NCBI GenBank assembly: GCA_049889775.1 | Contig: JBMHCT010000039.1 | Location: 1 to 64,000, forward strand | Origin: Jejuia sp049889775 | GTDB taxonomy: Bacteria; Bacteroidota; Bacteroidia; Flavobacteriales; Flavobacteriaceae | Direction: 5' to 3' | DNA length: 64,000 nucleotides | Part shown: in pieces, positions 56,209-64,000 of the stretch | Layout: each line of letters starts with the position of its first letter | How positions within the stretch are numbered: the first letter of the stretch is position 1 | The notes under the pieces: generated by a model | Told to the model about the DNA's origin: nothing | The model's input: only the letters and a program-made list of their open reading frames with translations | The model's database searches: none | Program-made: the position numbers and the translations under genes

Positions 56209-56557
56209 ATCTCTTACATCAGTCTCTTGCTCTTGAAATCATTATTAGGTGTTAGGTGTACTAAGGCGAAACGCTATAATTTTAGTGTTTAATCGTAAAA
56301 AACAATCATTTAATCGATGTTTTTGTTGTTTTTGTCGGTTTTTTAATCTAGATTTGAACCAGAACATCAATTAATCCTTTTTGTTCATTTAATATTTAGC
56401 TGAAATACACTTCCCTCAATATTATTTCGCAAATTTTTTCTTTATAGCATCATTTTTTTTGGTGGCTTTAGAAATAAAATTTTGGTGATAAACCATAAAG
56501 AAATAAAACGTTTATAAAATTTTTTCATTAACCTGATTTGCCCCAAATCTACCACCT
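56209..56557 (+). promoter_or_regulatory. Non-coding leader of the third paralog
   Basis: A 349-base gap without a gene or clear terminator. It contains TTTTTGTTGTTTTTGTCGG (about 56320-56340, followed by AATCTAGATTTG) and ACTTCCCTCAATATTATTTC (56409-56430), matching the leader of paralog 2 in sequence and in the roughly 89-base spacing between boxes. The rest is AT-rich with no feature recognised. Confidence 0.5.
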
Positions 56558-58636
56558 ATGAAACTAAAACTACAATTAGGCACATGGCTTTGCTTTTTAA
56601 GTCTCGTGTTACTTTCTATTCAGTCCACGCTTGCTCATTCTAATGGCTACGACAACAAATCTACTAAAACTGAACCCATAGATTCTGATGCCGATGGCGT
56701 TTCAGATGATAAAGATTTGGATGATGATAATGACGGTATTAAAGACGCAGATGAGTCTTTTGGAATGAATCCATCAGGAGATGATGATCATGATGGTATT
56801 TTAAACTATAGAGATGCTGATTTTTGCAAATTGAACAAACGCGGTATTTGTAAAAATTTAGACAATGATAACGATGGTGTTCCAAACCACTTAGATTTAG
56901 ATAGCGACAATGACGGGATTACAGATGTTGTAGAATCAGGCGGAAAAGATTACGACCATAATGGTAAAGCAGATGGGGCAATTGGTGAGACAAAACGTAC
57001 TTCGGGGATTCCAAACTCAGCCCAAGAAGGCACAACACCAATTAACACAGATAAAGATAAAAAAGCTGATTTTTTAGATGCTGATTCTGATAATGATGGC
57101 ATTCTGGATAACATGGAAGCACAGTCAACCTTAAGCTATATTTTTCCTTCCTTAACGGTTACTGCTTTTGGTATTTTGGATAATTATGGTAATGGACTAT
57201 TAGTTGTTGATACAGACCGCGATGGCATTTATGATTTTCAAGACTTTGACAGTGATAATGACGGGATTTTAGATGCAAAAGAAAAAGGAAATTCAAAAAT
57301 TAAAACAATAGCGGATTTAAAAGATTCGGATGCCGACTTGAGTTTCGGTGGTGATGTGGATTACAGAGATATATTTGATGTAAATCCACCCAATAGTGCA
57401 ACTTTGGAATTTGACGGCGTAGACGATTATGTTCAAGGGCCACAACTGATGTCAAAGTTTAATGAAGAGAATACTACCGGCATTACTATGATGTGCTGGA
57501 TAAAAAATGAAGCAGATGATAATGATACTAATTCTCAATTCCTATTTGGGGAGCATAACGCTTTAGAGGTAAGATCTAAAGGATCTACATTTGAAGTGTA
57601 TGGTAAATTTACAACGCCATATAATCGTTCACATATTGTATCGTTTTCTCGAAATAACGTATTTAAAAAAGGAATATGGCGTCATATTGCCTTGAGTATA
57701 GATTTTGAAAAAAACGAAGCCCTTTTATATGTTGATGGCAAATGGGTGCATAGTCAAAATTTAGCTTATCCAGGTAGGCAAGATATTACAGGGTTTTACA
57801 GCGAAGTAACCAAGTTAGAAGAGCAGTTTATGTTAGGAAGAGTACATGAACATTCAGATGAATATTACGCAGGTAATATTGATGAAATGCGCTTTTTCAA
57901 GACTGTTTTGGTAGAAAATGAAATAAAAGATATTGTTTTTCAGGAAATTCAAAACCATAATGGAGCTATAAAAGGCGCTATTACGCCACATCAAATAGGT
58001 GTGGTAAAATGGCAAGATTTAGAGTTGTATTATACTATGAACAACATTGTTAATTTTGATATAGTTGATGCGTCAGGTAATAACAATTCAGGCTTCATTA
58101 AAAACATGGCGAGCTTAGATATTCAAACAGCACCTATGCCATATGTAACGAAACAAGACGGATTTTGGCATGATAAATCTACTTGGTTGTACGGAGAGCA
58201 ATGGTCTATCCCAGGAGATGGTGTTGTAGATAATACATCTAATTCTGATGAAAATTACAAATGGGGTATATATGAATTGAAACATGATATTATCCTAACC
58301 AATCTTACCTCTACACTTGGTAGCACTAAAAAGGAAAATGGGATTGAAGCTTTGGCGATAATCATTAATGGAATGGATGGGGATAAAAATAAGGACATTG
58401 TTTTCACTATTGGAGCTGGCGATGAAGATATAAATTTGTCTGTAAGTAAGTATCTAGAACTAAATGGAGCAATGAATTTCAATGGTACTTCCAAATTATT
58501 TAAAGGAGCGGAAGCGACACGATTCGTAGCTTCTTCATATGGTCAAGTGTTAAGAAATGGCATTGTAAACTTTAAAGATTTAGATAAAAATGGAGCAACT
58601 TTTATTGGGAATATAGAGGAGCTCAAAGAAGAATAG
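56558..58636 (+). CDS. Secreted TSP3-LamG protein lacking a T9SS tail (paralog 3)
   Basis: 692 residues. The signal peptide is 1-26, ending STLAH. A block of TSP3-type calcium-binding repeats follows (about 42-265; units such as DSDADGVSDDKDLDDDNDGI and DLDSDNDGITDVVESGG). A LamG-like module runs about 281-455 (LEFDGVDDYVQGPQ, AGNIDEMRFFKTVL). A region is shared with the paralogs (QTAPMPYVTKQDGFWHDKST, YLELNGAMNFNGTSKLFKG). It stops about 30 residues after the point where paralogs continue with ASAFWYNYW, so the roughly 500-residue T9SS-bearing C terminus is missing. A terminator follows. It is likely periplasmic or displayed with a partner, or a decayed copy. Confidence 0.85.
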   Translation: MKLKLQLGTWLCFLSLVLLSIQSTLAHSNGYDNKSTKTEPIDSDADGVSDDKDLDDDNDGIKDADESFGMNPSGDDDHDGILNYRDADFCKLNKRGICKNLDNDNDGVPNHLDLDSDNDGITDVVESGGKDYDHNGKADGAIGETKRTSGIPNSAQEGTTPINTDKDKKADFLDADSDNDGILDNMEAQSTLSYIFPSLTVTAFGILDNYGNGLLVVDTDRDGIYDFQDFDSDNDGILDAKEKGNSKIKTIADLKDSDADLSFGGDVDYRDIFDVNPPNSATLEFDGVDDYVQGPQLMSKFNEENTTGITMMCWIKNEADDNDTNSQFLFGEHNALEVRSKGSTFEVYGKFTTPYNRSHIVSFSRNNVFKKGIWRHIALSIDFEKNEALLYVDGKWVHSQNLAYPGRQDITGFYSEVTKLEEQFMLGRVHEHSDEYYAGNIDEMRFFKTVLVENEIKDIVFQEIQNHNGAIKGAITPHQIGVVKWQDLELYYTMNNIVNFDIVDASGNNNSGFIKNMASLDIQTAPMPYVTKQDGFWHDKSTWLYGEQWSIPGDGVVDNTSNSDENYKWGIYELKHDIILTNLTSTLGSTKKENGIEALAIIINGMDGDKNKDIVFTIGAGDEDINLSVSKYLELNGAMNFNGTSKLFKGAEATRFVASSYGQVLRNGIVNFKDLDKNGATFIGNIEELKEE

Positions 58637-58704
58637 TTAAGTATTCTTTTAGAGTGTCTAAAAAACAAAAATTTACCCTACCAAACACAATCAACCAAAA
58701 TGAA

Positions 58705-58736
58705 AAAGTCATTCAGCATTGAGTGGCTTTTTTCTA
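58705..58736 (+). terminator. Rho-independent terminator after paralog 3
   Basis: AAAGTCATTCA (58705-58715) pairs with TGAGTGGCTTT (58720-58730) using two G-U pairs, with a 4-base loop followed by TTTTC-rich sequence. Confidence 0.75.
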
Positions 58737-58798
58737 TTTTAATCAGAAAAATTTAAGATAATTCATTAAATTCGCGAACTTATAAGATTTGAGCGTAA

Positions 58799-61700
58799 AT
58801 GAGCACTAAATTTGCTGAATATAAAGGACTTGACTTACCAAAAGTAGCGGAAGAAATTCTAAACTATTGGCAAGAAAATAACGTTTTTGAGAAAAGTGTT
58901 TCTACAAGAGAAGGTAGCGAACCTTATGTGTTTTATGAAGGACCACCATCGGCGAACGGACTACCAGGAGTACACCATGTTTTAGCACGAGCAATTAAGG
59001 ATATTTTTCCACGTTATAAAACCATGAAGGGTTACCAAGTTAAGCGTAAAGCAGGTTGGGATACTCATGGATTGCCTATTGAGTTGGGTGTGGAAAAGGA
59101 ACTTGGTATTACAAAAGAGGATATTGGCAAAACTATTTCGGTGGAAGATTACAATGCAGCTTGTAGGAAAGCGGTAATGAAATACACTGACGTTTGGAAC
59201 GACCTTACCGAAAAAATGGGCTATTGGGTAGATATGGACGATCCGTATATTACCTACGAACCAAAATATATGGAGTCAGTTTGGTGGTTGTTAAAGCAGA
59301 TTTACAATAAGAATTTGCTGTATAAAGGCTATACAATTCAGCCTTATTCGCCAAAGGCTGGAACTGGTTTAAGTTCGCACGAGCTAAATCAACCAGGAAC
59401 GTATCAAGATGTAACTGATACTACCATTGTTGCGCAATTTAAAGCAAATCCAGAATCGCTCCCTGAGTTTTTACAGAATGAAGGTGATATTCATTTCTTA
59501 GCTTGGACCACTACACCTTGGACCTTGCCTAGTAACACTGCGTTAACCGTAGGACCAAAAATTGAGTATGTTTTAGTTGAAACTTATAATCAATATACGT
59601 TTGCACCAATGAATGTGGTGTTGGCGAAAAAGTTGGTGAATTATCAATTTTCTGGAAAGTTTACACAGGTAGAAGAAAAGTCAGAATTACTCAGTTATAA
59701 ATCAGGAGATAAAAAAATTCCATATTATGTTGTAAAGGAATTTGTTGGTAAAGATTTAGTGGGCATCACTTATAAGCAGTTGTTGCCATATACTTTACCA
59801 AACGACAATCCCGAAAATGCGTTTAGAGTAATTTCAGGGGATTTTGTAACTACTGAAGATGGCACAGGTATTGTCCACACCGCACCTACTTTTGGTGCAG
59901 ATGATGCCATGGTAGCAAAACAAGCTACTCCTGAAGTGCCACCAATGTTAGTAAAGGACGACAATGGAAATTTAGTACCACTTGTAGATTTACAAGGGCG
60001 TTTCCGTCCAGAGTTGCAAGAACTCGCAGGCAAATATGTAAAGAACGAATATTATACAGATGGTGAGGTACCAGAACGTTCTGTGGATGTTGAAATAGCC
60101 ATCAAACTAAAAGAAGAAAACAAAGCCTTTAAGGTTGAAAAATATAAGCACAGTTATCCGAACTGTTGGCGTACCGATAAACCAATTTTATACTATCCTT
60201 TAGATTCTTGGTTCATCAAAGTTACCGATGTTAAAGATCGTATGTTTGAATTAAACGAAACGATTAATTGGAAACCTAAAGCAACGGGAACTGGAAGATT
60301 TGGAAATTGGTTAGCCAATGCCAATGATTGGAATTTATCACGTTCGCGTTATTGGGGCATTCCATTACCAATTTGGAGAACCGAAGATGGTAAAGAAGAA
60401 TTGTGTATCGGTTCGATTGAAGAATTAAAAGCTGAAATGGCTAAAGCCGTGGAAGTTGGCGTTTTAGAGAAAGATATTTTTGAAGATTTTGAAGTTGGAA
60501 ATAATTCCGAAGAGAATTACGCAAAAATCGATTTACATAAAAACATTGTTGACGATATTACATTGGTATCACCATCAGGCCAACCTATGAAACGCGAAAG
60601 CGATTTGATTGATGTATGGTTTGATTCTGGTTCTATGCCTTACGCACAATGGCACTATCCTTTTGAAAACAAGGAATTCATAGATGATGGTATAACATTT
60701 CCAGCAAACTTCATCGCTGAAGGTGTCGATCAAACAAGAGGGTGGTTTTATACGCTTCATGCCATTGGTACTATGGTGTTCGATTCCATCGCTTATAAAA
60801 ATGTAGTATCAAACGGATTAGTACTGGACAAAAACGGACAAAAAATGTCCAAACGTTTAGGGAATGCGGTAGATCCATTTGAAACTCTAGGAACTTATGG
60901 TGCGGATGCTACACGTTGGTACATGATTTCCAATGCAAATCCTTGGGATAATTTAAAGTTTGATTTAGATGGCATTGAAGAGGTGAAGCGTAAGTTTTTC
61001 GGAACACTTTATAATACCTATTCCTTCTTTAGTCTATATACAAATCTGGATAATTTCAATTATTCAGAAGCTGATATTCCATTAAATAAAAGACCTGAAT
61101 TAGATCGTTGGATTCTCTCTGAATTACATACGCTGATTCAGAAAGTAGACGAATATTATGCAGATTACGAACCAACAAAAGCAGCACGAGCAATTTCAGA
61201 TTTCACTCAAGATTATTTGAGTAACTGGTATGTGCGTTTAAGTAGAAGACGATTCTGGAAAGGCGATTACGAAACTGATAAAATTTCGGCATATCAAACC
61301 TTATACACATGCATGATCACTATTGCAAAACTGGGAGCGCCAATCGCACCGTTCTTTATGGATCGATTGTATTTAGATTTGAATGCGGTTACGAAGAAAG
61401 AAACTTTTGAAAGTGTGCATTTATCCGATTTTCCTGTTTATAATGAAGCGTTCGTTGATAAGAGTTTAGAGCGAAAAATGGAATCCGCGCAAACCATATC
61501 TTCTTTGGTATTATCGTTGAGAGCTAAGGAGAAAATTAAGGTGCGTCAACCACTTCAAAAAATTATGATTCCTATTGATAATCCTCAGCACAAAGAAGAA
61601 ATATTAGCTGTTTCAAACTTAATAAAGCATGAGGTAAATGTAAAAGAAGTTGAGCTGCTGGAAGATGCTTCAGATATATTGGTGAAGCAAATAAAACCAA

Positions 61701-62203
61701 ACTTTAAAGTACTTGGGCCTCGTTTTGGGAGAGATATGAAAGCCATTACTGGAGTAATTATGAACTTTACTGCTGAAGATATCAACAAAATAGAGCAAAA
61801 CGGTAATTTTGACGTTGAAATAAACGGAAAAAATATTACATTAGAACTCGCGGATGTAGAGATTACATCACAAGACATTGAAGGATGGTTGGTAGCTAAT
61901 GAAGGTGCGTTAACAGTGGCTTTGGATGTTACGATTACCGACGATTTAAGAAGAGAAGGTATAGCGAGAGAATTGGTAAATCGCATTCAGAATTTAAGAA
62001 AAGACTCTGGGTTTGAAGTAACCGATAGAATTGATGTTAAATTACAACAGGATGAGCAGATTAAGCAAGCTGTAGATTCTAATATAGAATACATAAAAAC
62101 CGAAACATTAACCGAAGAACTTGAAATTATTGACCAAATAAATAACGGTGTTGAGATTGCTTTTGATGATGTAAATACCAAGTTATTTATTGCAAAACAT
62201 TAA
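58799..62203 (+). CDS. ileS: Isoleucine--tRNA ligase
   Basis: A class I synthetase charging tRNA-Ile, with an editing domain. The 1134-residue protein shows a HIGH-like signature in GPPSANGLPGVHHVLARAIK (about residues 48-67), the editing-domain region WTTTPWTLPSNTAL, GVDQTRGWFYTLH and the KMSKRLG loop near residue 680. The long form and the GPPxANGLPGxHH variant are nearer the eukaryote-like (type 2) IleRS than the E. coli type. ATG 58799 is used. It is followed after 5 bases by the TraR/DksA gene and then lspA, a conserved Flavobacteriaceae order. Confidence 0.97.
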   Translation: MSTKFAEYKGLDLPKVAEEILNYWQENNVFEKSVSTREGSEPYVFYEGPPSANGLPGVHHVLARAIKDIFPRYKTMKGYQVKRKAGWDTHGLPIELGVEKELGITKEDIGKTISVEDYNAACRKAVMKYTDVWNDLTEKMGYWVDMDDPYITYEPKYMESVWWLLKQIYNKNLLYKGYTIQPYSPKAGTGLSSHELNQPGTYQDVTDTTIVAQFKANPESLPEFLQNEGDIHFLAWTTTPWTLPSNTALTVGPKIEYVLVETYNQYTFAPMNVVLAKKLVNYQFSGKFTQVEEKSELLSYKSGDKKIPYYVVKEFVGKDLVGITYKQLLPYTLPNDNPENAFRVISGDFVTTEDGTGIVHTAPTFGADDAMVAKQATPEVPPMLVKDDNGNLVPLVDLQGRFRPELQELAGKYVKNEYYTDGEVPERSVDVEIAIKLKEENKAFKVEKYKHSYPNCWRTDKPILYYPLDSWFIKVTDVKDRMFELNETINWKPKATGTGRFGNWLANANDWNLSRSRYWGIPLPIWRTEDGKEELCIGSIEELKAEMAKAVEVGVLEKDIFEDFEVGNNSEENYAKIDLHKNIVDDITLVSPSGQPMKRESDLIDVWFDSGSMPYAQWHYPFENKEFIDDGITFPANFIAEGVDQTRGWFYTLHAIGTMVFDSIAYKNVVSNGLVLDKNGQKMSKRLGNAVDPFETLGTYGADATRWYMISNANPWDNLKFDLDGIEEVKRKFFGTLYNTYSFFSLYTNLDNFNYSEADIPLNKRPELDRWILSELHTLIQKVDEYYADYEPTKAARAISDFTQDYLSNWYVRLSRRRFWKGDYETDKISAYQTLYTCMITIAKLGAPIAPFFMDRLYLDLNAVTKKETFESVHLSDFPVYNEAFVDKSLERKMESAQTISSLVLSLRAKEKIKVRQPLQKIMIPIDNPQHKEEILAVSNLIKHEVNVKEVELLEDASDILVKQIKPNFKVLGPRFGRDMKAITGVIMNFTAEDINKIEQNGNFDVEINGKNITLELADVEITSQDIEGWLVANEGALTVALDVTITDDLRREGIARELVNRIQNLRKDSGFEVTDRIDVKLQQDEQIKQAVDSNIEYIKTETLTEELEIIDQINNGVEIAFDDVNTKLFIAKH

Positions 62204-62208
62204 TTATT

Positions 62209-62586
62209 ATGGCAGAAAGTGTAAGATATTCAGATGCTGAATTAGCCGAATTTAGAGAGCTAATACAAGAAAAAATAGAAAAGGCACAACACGATTTAGA
62301 GTTGATAAAAAGTGCCTATATGAATGACCATAATAATGGTACAGAAGATACGTCTCCAACCTTTAAAGCTTTTGATGAAGGTAGTGCGGTTATGAGCAAA
62401 GAATCTAATTCGCAATTGGCAATTCGTCAAGAAAAATTTATTCGCGACTTAAAGAATGCCTTAATAAGAATTGAGAATAAAACTTATGGTATTTGCCGTG
62501 TAACAGGTAAGCTTATCAACAAAAAGCGTCTAGAATTAGTACCGCATGCCACATTGAGTATTGAAGCTAAAAACATGCAGAAATAA
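62209..62586 (+). CDS. TraR/DksA-family protein with degenerate zinc finger
   Basis: A 125-residue cytoplasmic protein of the DksA/TraR family, whose members enter the RNA polymerase secondary channel and modify initiation. An N-terminal coiled-coil (about 10-40 and 66-92) is followed by the finger region YGICRVTGKLINKKRLELVP and HATLS. Only one cysteine remains (Cys96) of the four zinc ligands in E. coli DksA, so zinc is probably not bound. The DxxDxA tip motif is not obvious. It begins 5 bases after ileS, clearly in the same transcript. A role in stringent control is inferred from the family. Confidence 0.9.
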   Translation: MAESVRYSDAELAEFRELIQEKIEKAQHDLELIKSAYMNDHNNGTEDTSPTFKAFDEGSAVMSKESNSQLAIRQEKFIRDLKNALIRIENKTYGICRVTGKLINKKRLELVPHATLSIEAKNMQK

Positions 62587-62621
62587 TACATTCCTTTGAA
62601 AAAAGGAATATCAAAATACTA

Positions 62622-62662
62622 GAACGTCATTTTCTATTCTGGAAACTGACGTTTCTTTTTTA
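62622..62662 (+). terminator. Terminator-like hairpin immediately before lspA
   Basis: AACGTCA (62623-62629) and TGACGTT (62647-62653), with additional TTTC/GAAA pairing inside and a T-rich tail, end about 6 bases before the lspA ATG. It looks like an intrinsic terminator for ileS-dksA but sits where an lspA leader would be. Confidence 0.6.
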
Positions 62663-62667
62663 ATCAA

Positions 62668-63291
62668 ATGTCGCTAAAAAAGTCCATTCTAATTATCACC
62701 ATTATTTTGCTTGTGGATCAAATAAGTAAAATATATATCAAAACTAGTTTCGAACTTCATGAAAATATTGAAGTTTTTAGTTGGTTTAAGATATACTTCA
62801 TCGAAAATGAAGGAATGGCTTGGGGTACGCGTATTAGCGATTTTGTGTCTTTTATTTCAGACCGATCCGCCAAAACATTTCTAACTTTATTTAGGATAAT
62901 CGCTATTTTCGGAATAGGTTACTGGTTATGGAGTGCCACAAAAAAGAAAAGTTCAAAGATACTAATAGTTGCCATTGCTTTAATTTTTGCTGGGGCTTTA
63001 GGGAATATTATTGATTCTGTATTTTATGGTGTGCTTTTTAATGATAGTATTAATCAGGTGGCAACATTTTTACCAGCCAATGGAGGCTATGATACGCTAT
63101 TACATGGAAAAGTAGTAGATATGTTATATTTTCCAATGTATAAAGGCTATCTCCCAGAATGGATTCCAAAATACGGTGGCGAATACTTCACGTTTTTCGA
63201 ACCTGTTTTTAATGTTGCCGATATGGCAATAAGTATAGGGTTTTTGATGTTGATTGTTTTTAATAAGCGGGCTTTTGCTAAAAATGATTAA
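62668..63291 (+). CDS. lspA: Lipoprotein signal peptidase (signal peptidase II)
   Basis: An inner-membrane aspartyl protease that removes the signal peptide from diacylglyceryl-modified prolipoproteins. The 207-residue protein has four hydrophobic helices and the conserved LVDQISKIYIK, ENEGMAWG, ALGNIIDSVFYG and FNVADMAISIG motifs; the Asp in GNIID and in NVADMAI are the catalytic pair. It is slightly longer than the E. coli enzyme because of an insertion around the second periplasmic loop. It overlaps the convergent formyl-THF cyclo-ligase gene by 14 bases. It would process the lipoproteins encoded elsewhere in this window. Confidence 0.96.
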   Translation: MSLKKSILIITIILLVDQISKIYIKTSFELHENIEVFSWFKIYFIENEGMAWGTRISDFVSFISDRSAKTFLTLFRIIAIFGIGYWLWSATKKKSSKILIVAIALIFAGALGNIIDSVFYGVLFNDSINQVATFLPANGGYDTLLHGKVVDMLYFPMYKGYLPEWIPKYGGEYFTFFEPVFNVADMAISIGFLMLIVFNKRAFAKND

Positions 63292-63841
63292 TCTTTTCAG
63301 GCGTCACACAATAATCCAACCCAACATCACCTTCAAAAATATCACTAATCTCGTCTTCGGCTTCAAAAAAAGACAAGCCGATTTTAAGAGTTTCAGGGTT
63401 GCATTGGCTTAAAAATTTATCATAAAAGCCTTTACCATAGCCCACGCGATTTCCTTGTTTATCAAATGCTAAAAGTGGAATAAACACTACATCAATTTTG
63501 TCGTTGGAAATTTCAATACCATCAACAGGTTCAGGGATGTTATAGTTGTTCTTTTTGATAACGGTGTTATCGGTCAATAAAAAGTGCGAGAGTCCATTTG
63601 TTTTAAAATCACTTTTAGAAATCACAATATTCTTGTCTTTTCCGGAAAGGATATTTAGAATGTAATCGGTATTCACTTCTTTTTGTTCTTCAATGGAAAG
63701 GAAGATGTGATAAAACGAAACTTCCCAAATAGGTAGTTTTAGCAATTGGTTGGCAATGGCAATACTAAAGTCTTCAATTTGATCTTCAGAGAGTTCAGAA
63801 CGAAGTGCTTTATATTTTTTTCGAAGTTCTTTTTTGGTCAT
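63278..63841 (-). CDS. 5-formyltetrahydrofolate cyclo-ligase
   Basis: ATP-dependent conversion of 5-formyl-THF to 5,10-methenyl-THF, returning folate to the active pool. The 187-residue protein starts MTKKELRKKYKALRSEL. It contains IDVVFIPLLAFDKQGNRVG and YGKGFYDKFLSQ, the family's nucleotide and folate binding loop (GYGKGFYD). ATG 63841 is chosen over a TTG 15 bases upstream. It follows the aspartoacylase-family gene by 33 bases on the same strand and overlaps lspA at its 3' end. Confidence 0.95.
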   Translation of the reverse strand: MTKKELRKKYKALRSELSEDQIEDFSIAIANQLLKLPIWEVSFYHIFLSIEEQKEVNTDYILNILSGKDKNIVISKSDFKTNGLSHFLLTDNTVIKKNNYNIPEPVDGIEISNDKIDVVFIPLLAFDKQGNRVGYGKGFYDKFLSQCNPETLKIGLSFFEAEDEISDIFEGDVGLDYCVTPEKINHF

Positions 63842-63857
63842 TGTTCTATGTTCCAAA

Positions 63858-63868
63858 ACCTGACAGGT
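63858..63868. repeat. Palindrome ACCTGACAGGT
   Basis: A perfect odd palindrome in the 33-base gap between the aspartoacylase-family gene and the cyclo-ligase gene, followed by a T-run on the plus strand. It resembles the AACCTGACAGGTT units often repeated between genes in Bacteroidota; this identification is from memory. Confidence 0.35.
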
Positions 63869-63874
63869 CTTTTT

Positions 63875-64000
63875 TTAAGATTCGATTTCAGTAGAAATAT
63901 GAAACAACGCATCACCTTGGTAGACAATGGGTAGCTCATTCACATTAATGACATAACCTGAGTTTTGGGCTCTAACAAAATAATTAAACTTGCCATAAGG
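63875..64000 (-). CDS. C-terminal end of a succinylglutamate desuccinylase/aspartoacylase-family protein (partial)
   Basis: An open frame enters from the right edge and gives the final 41 residues, stop at 63875-63877. The sequence AQNSGYVINVNELPIVYQGD, then ALFHISTEIES, has the biotinyl-lipoyl-like beta-barrel ending (NSGYVI...GDALFHI) seen at the C terminus of AstE/aspartoacylase M14 peptidases in Flavobacteriaceae. The neighbouring 5-formyl-THF cyclo-ligase also suits this. The catalytic domain lies outside the window, so the assignment is moderate. Confidence 0.55.
   Translation of the reverse strand, partial: PYGKFNYFVRAQNSGYVINVNELPIVYQGDALFHISTEIES

Noticed and set aside
51600..57340. 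Regularly spaced GATGATGATAATGATGG-type repeats as a possible CRISPR-like array
   Set aside because: They are in-frame codons for TSP3 motifs (DDDNDG) inside long ORFs, with no spacer-repeat regularity and no cas genes.
58637..58798. A frameshifted continuation of paralog 3 into a T9SS tail
   Set aside because: No sequence resembling the missing region is present; a terminator and the ileS leader fill the gap.

Overview
The window is chromosomal DNA of an AT-rich marine-type member of the Flavobacteriaceae (Bacteroidota). The evidence is the protein families present (DUF4270 lipoprotein, PorG/DUF6089, SusC-like TonB receptor with an N-terminal carboxypeptidase-like domain, type IX secretion (T9SS) C-terminal tails), conserved Bacteroidota gene pairs (uppS-bamA-ompH-ompH, glmS-DUF4270-GT5-panC), and promoter-like sites of the Bacteroidota form TTG-N19/21-TAnnTTTG instead of -35/-10 boxes. 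Most of the window is ordinary core genome. No tRNA, rRNA, CRISPR array or prophage was seen. The only mobile-element trace is the tail of a transposase at the extreme left.

Layout. 1-101: end of an IS110-like transposase. 156-8419 (minus strand): a cell-envelope block, CBS protein-nadK, then porG-uppS-bamA-ompH-ompH-murI, reading leftwards. 8509-15118 (plus): pdxJ, an alpha/beta hydrolase, a TonB-C-like secreted protein, a small holin-like membrane protein, then the protein-quality block tig-clpP-clpX and pth. 15136-17784 (minus): secreted reprolysin-type metalloprotease with P-domain and T9SS tail. 17852-29386 (plus): ribF-HTTM, serS, a 40-codon membrane ORF, TPR-SemiSWEET, ald, a membrane zinc peptidase, a membrane-anchored MutS-like ATPase, a secreted coiled-coil protein and an omega-amidase. 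29390-40966 (minus): HD hydrolase, acyl-ACP desaturase and acyltransferase; a GDSL lipoprotein with a TonB receptor; glmS; DUF4270; half-length GT5. 41078-45841 (plus): panC-panD, flippase-like membrane protein, an esterase-fold protein lacking its nucleophile, radA.

46147-58636 (plus) is the accessory part: three paralogous secreted proteins (1688, 1559 and 692 residues) built from calcium-binding thrombospondin type 3 repeats, a LamG/concanavalin-like module and, in two of them, a nearly identical long C-terminal T9SS region. Their N-terminal modules differ. The first carries duplicated jelly-roll-like domains around an almost pure Asp linker plus an L-type-lectin-like domain. The third stops before the T9SS tail. 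All three have similar non-coding leaders, suggesting joint control. I read them as a surface adhesin/lectin cluster inserted between core genes radA and ileS. It is the most interesting part of the window.

58799-64000: ileS, a TraR/DksA-like protein and lspA on plus, converging on 5-formyl-THF cyclo-ligase and a partial aspartoacylase-family gene on minus.

Working together: PorG (T9SS), BamA and Skp-like chaperones build and serve the outer membrane; MurI, UppS and GlmS feed peptidoglycan precursor synthesis; LspA matures the lipoproteins; the T9SS would export the metalloprotease and the large adhesins. All functional statements are from family recognition by eye. No database search was possible.
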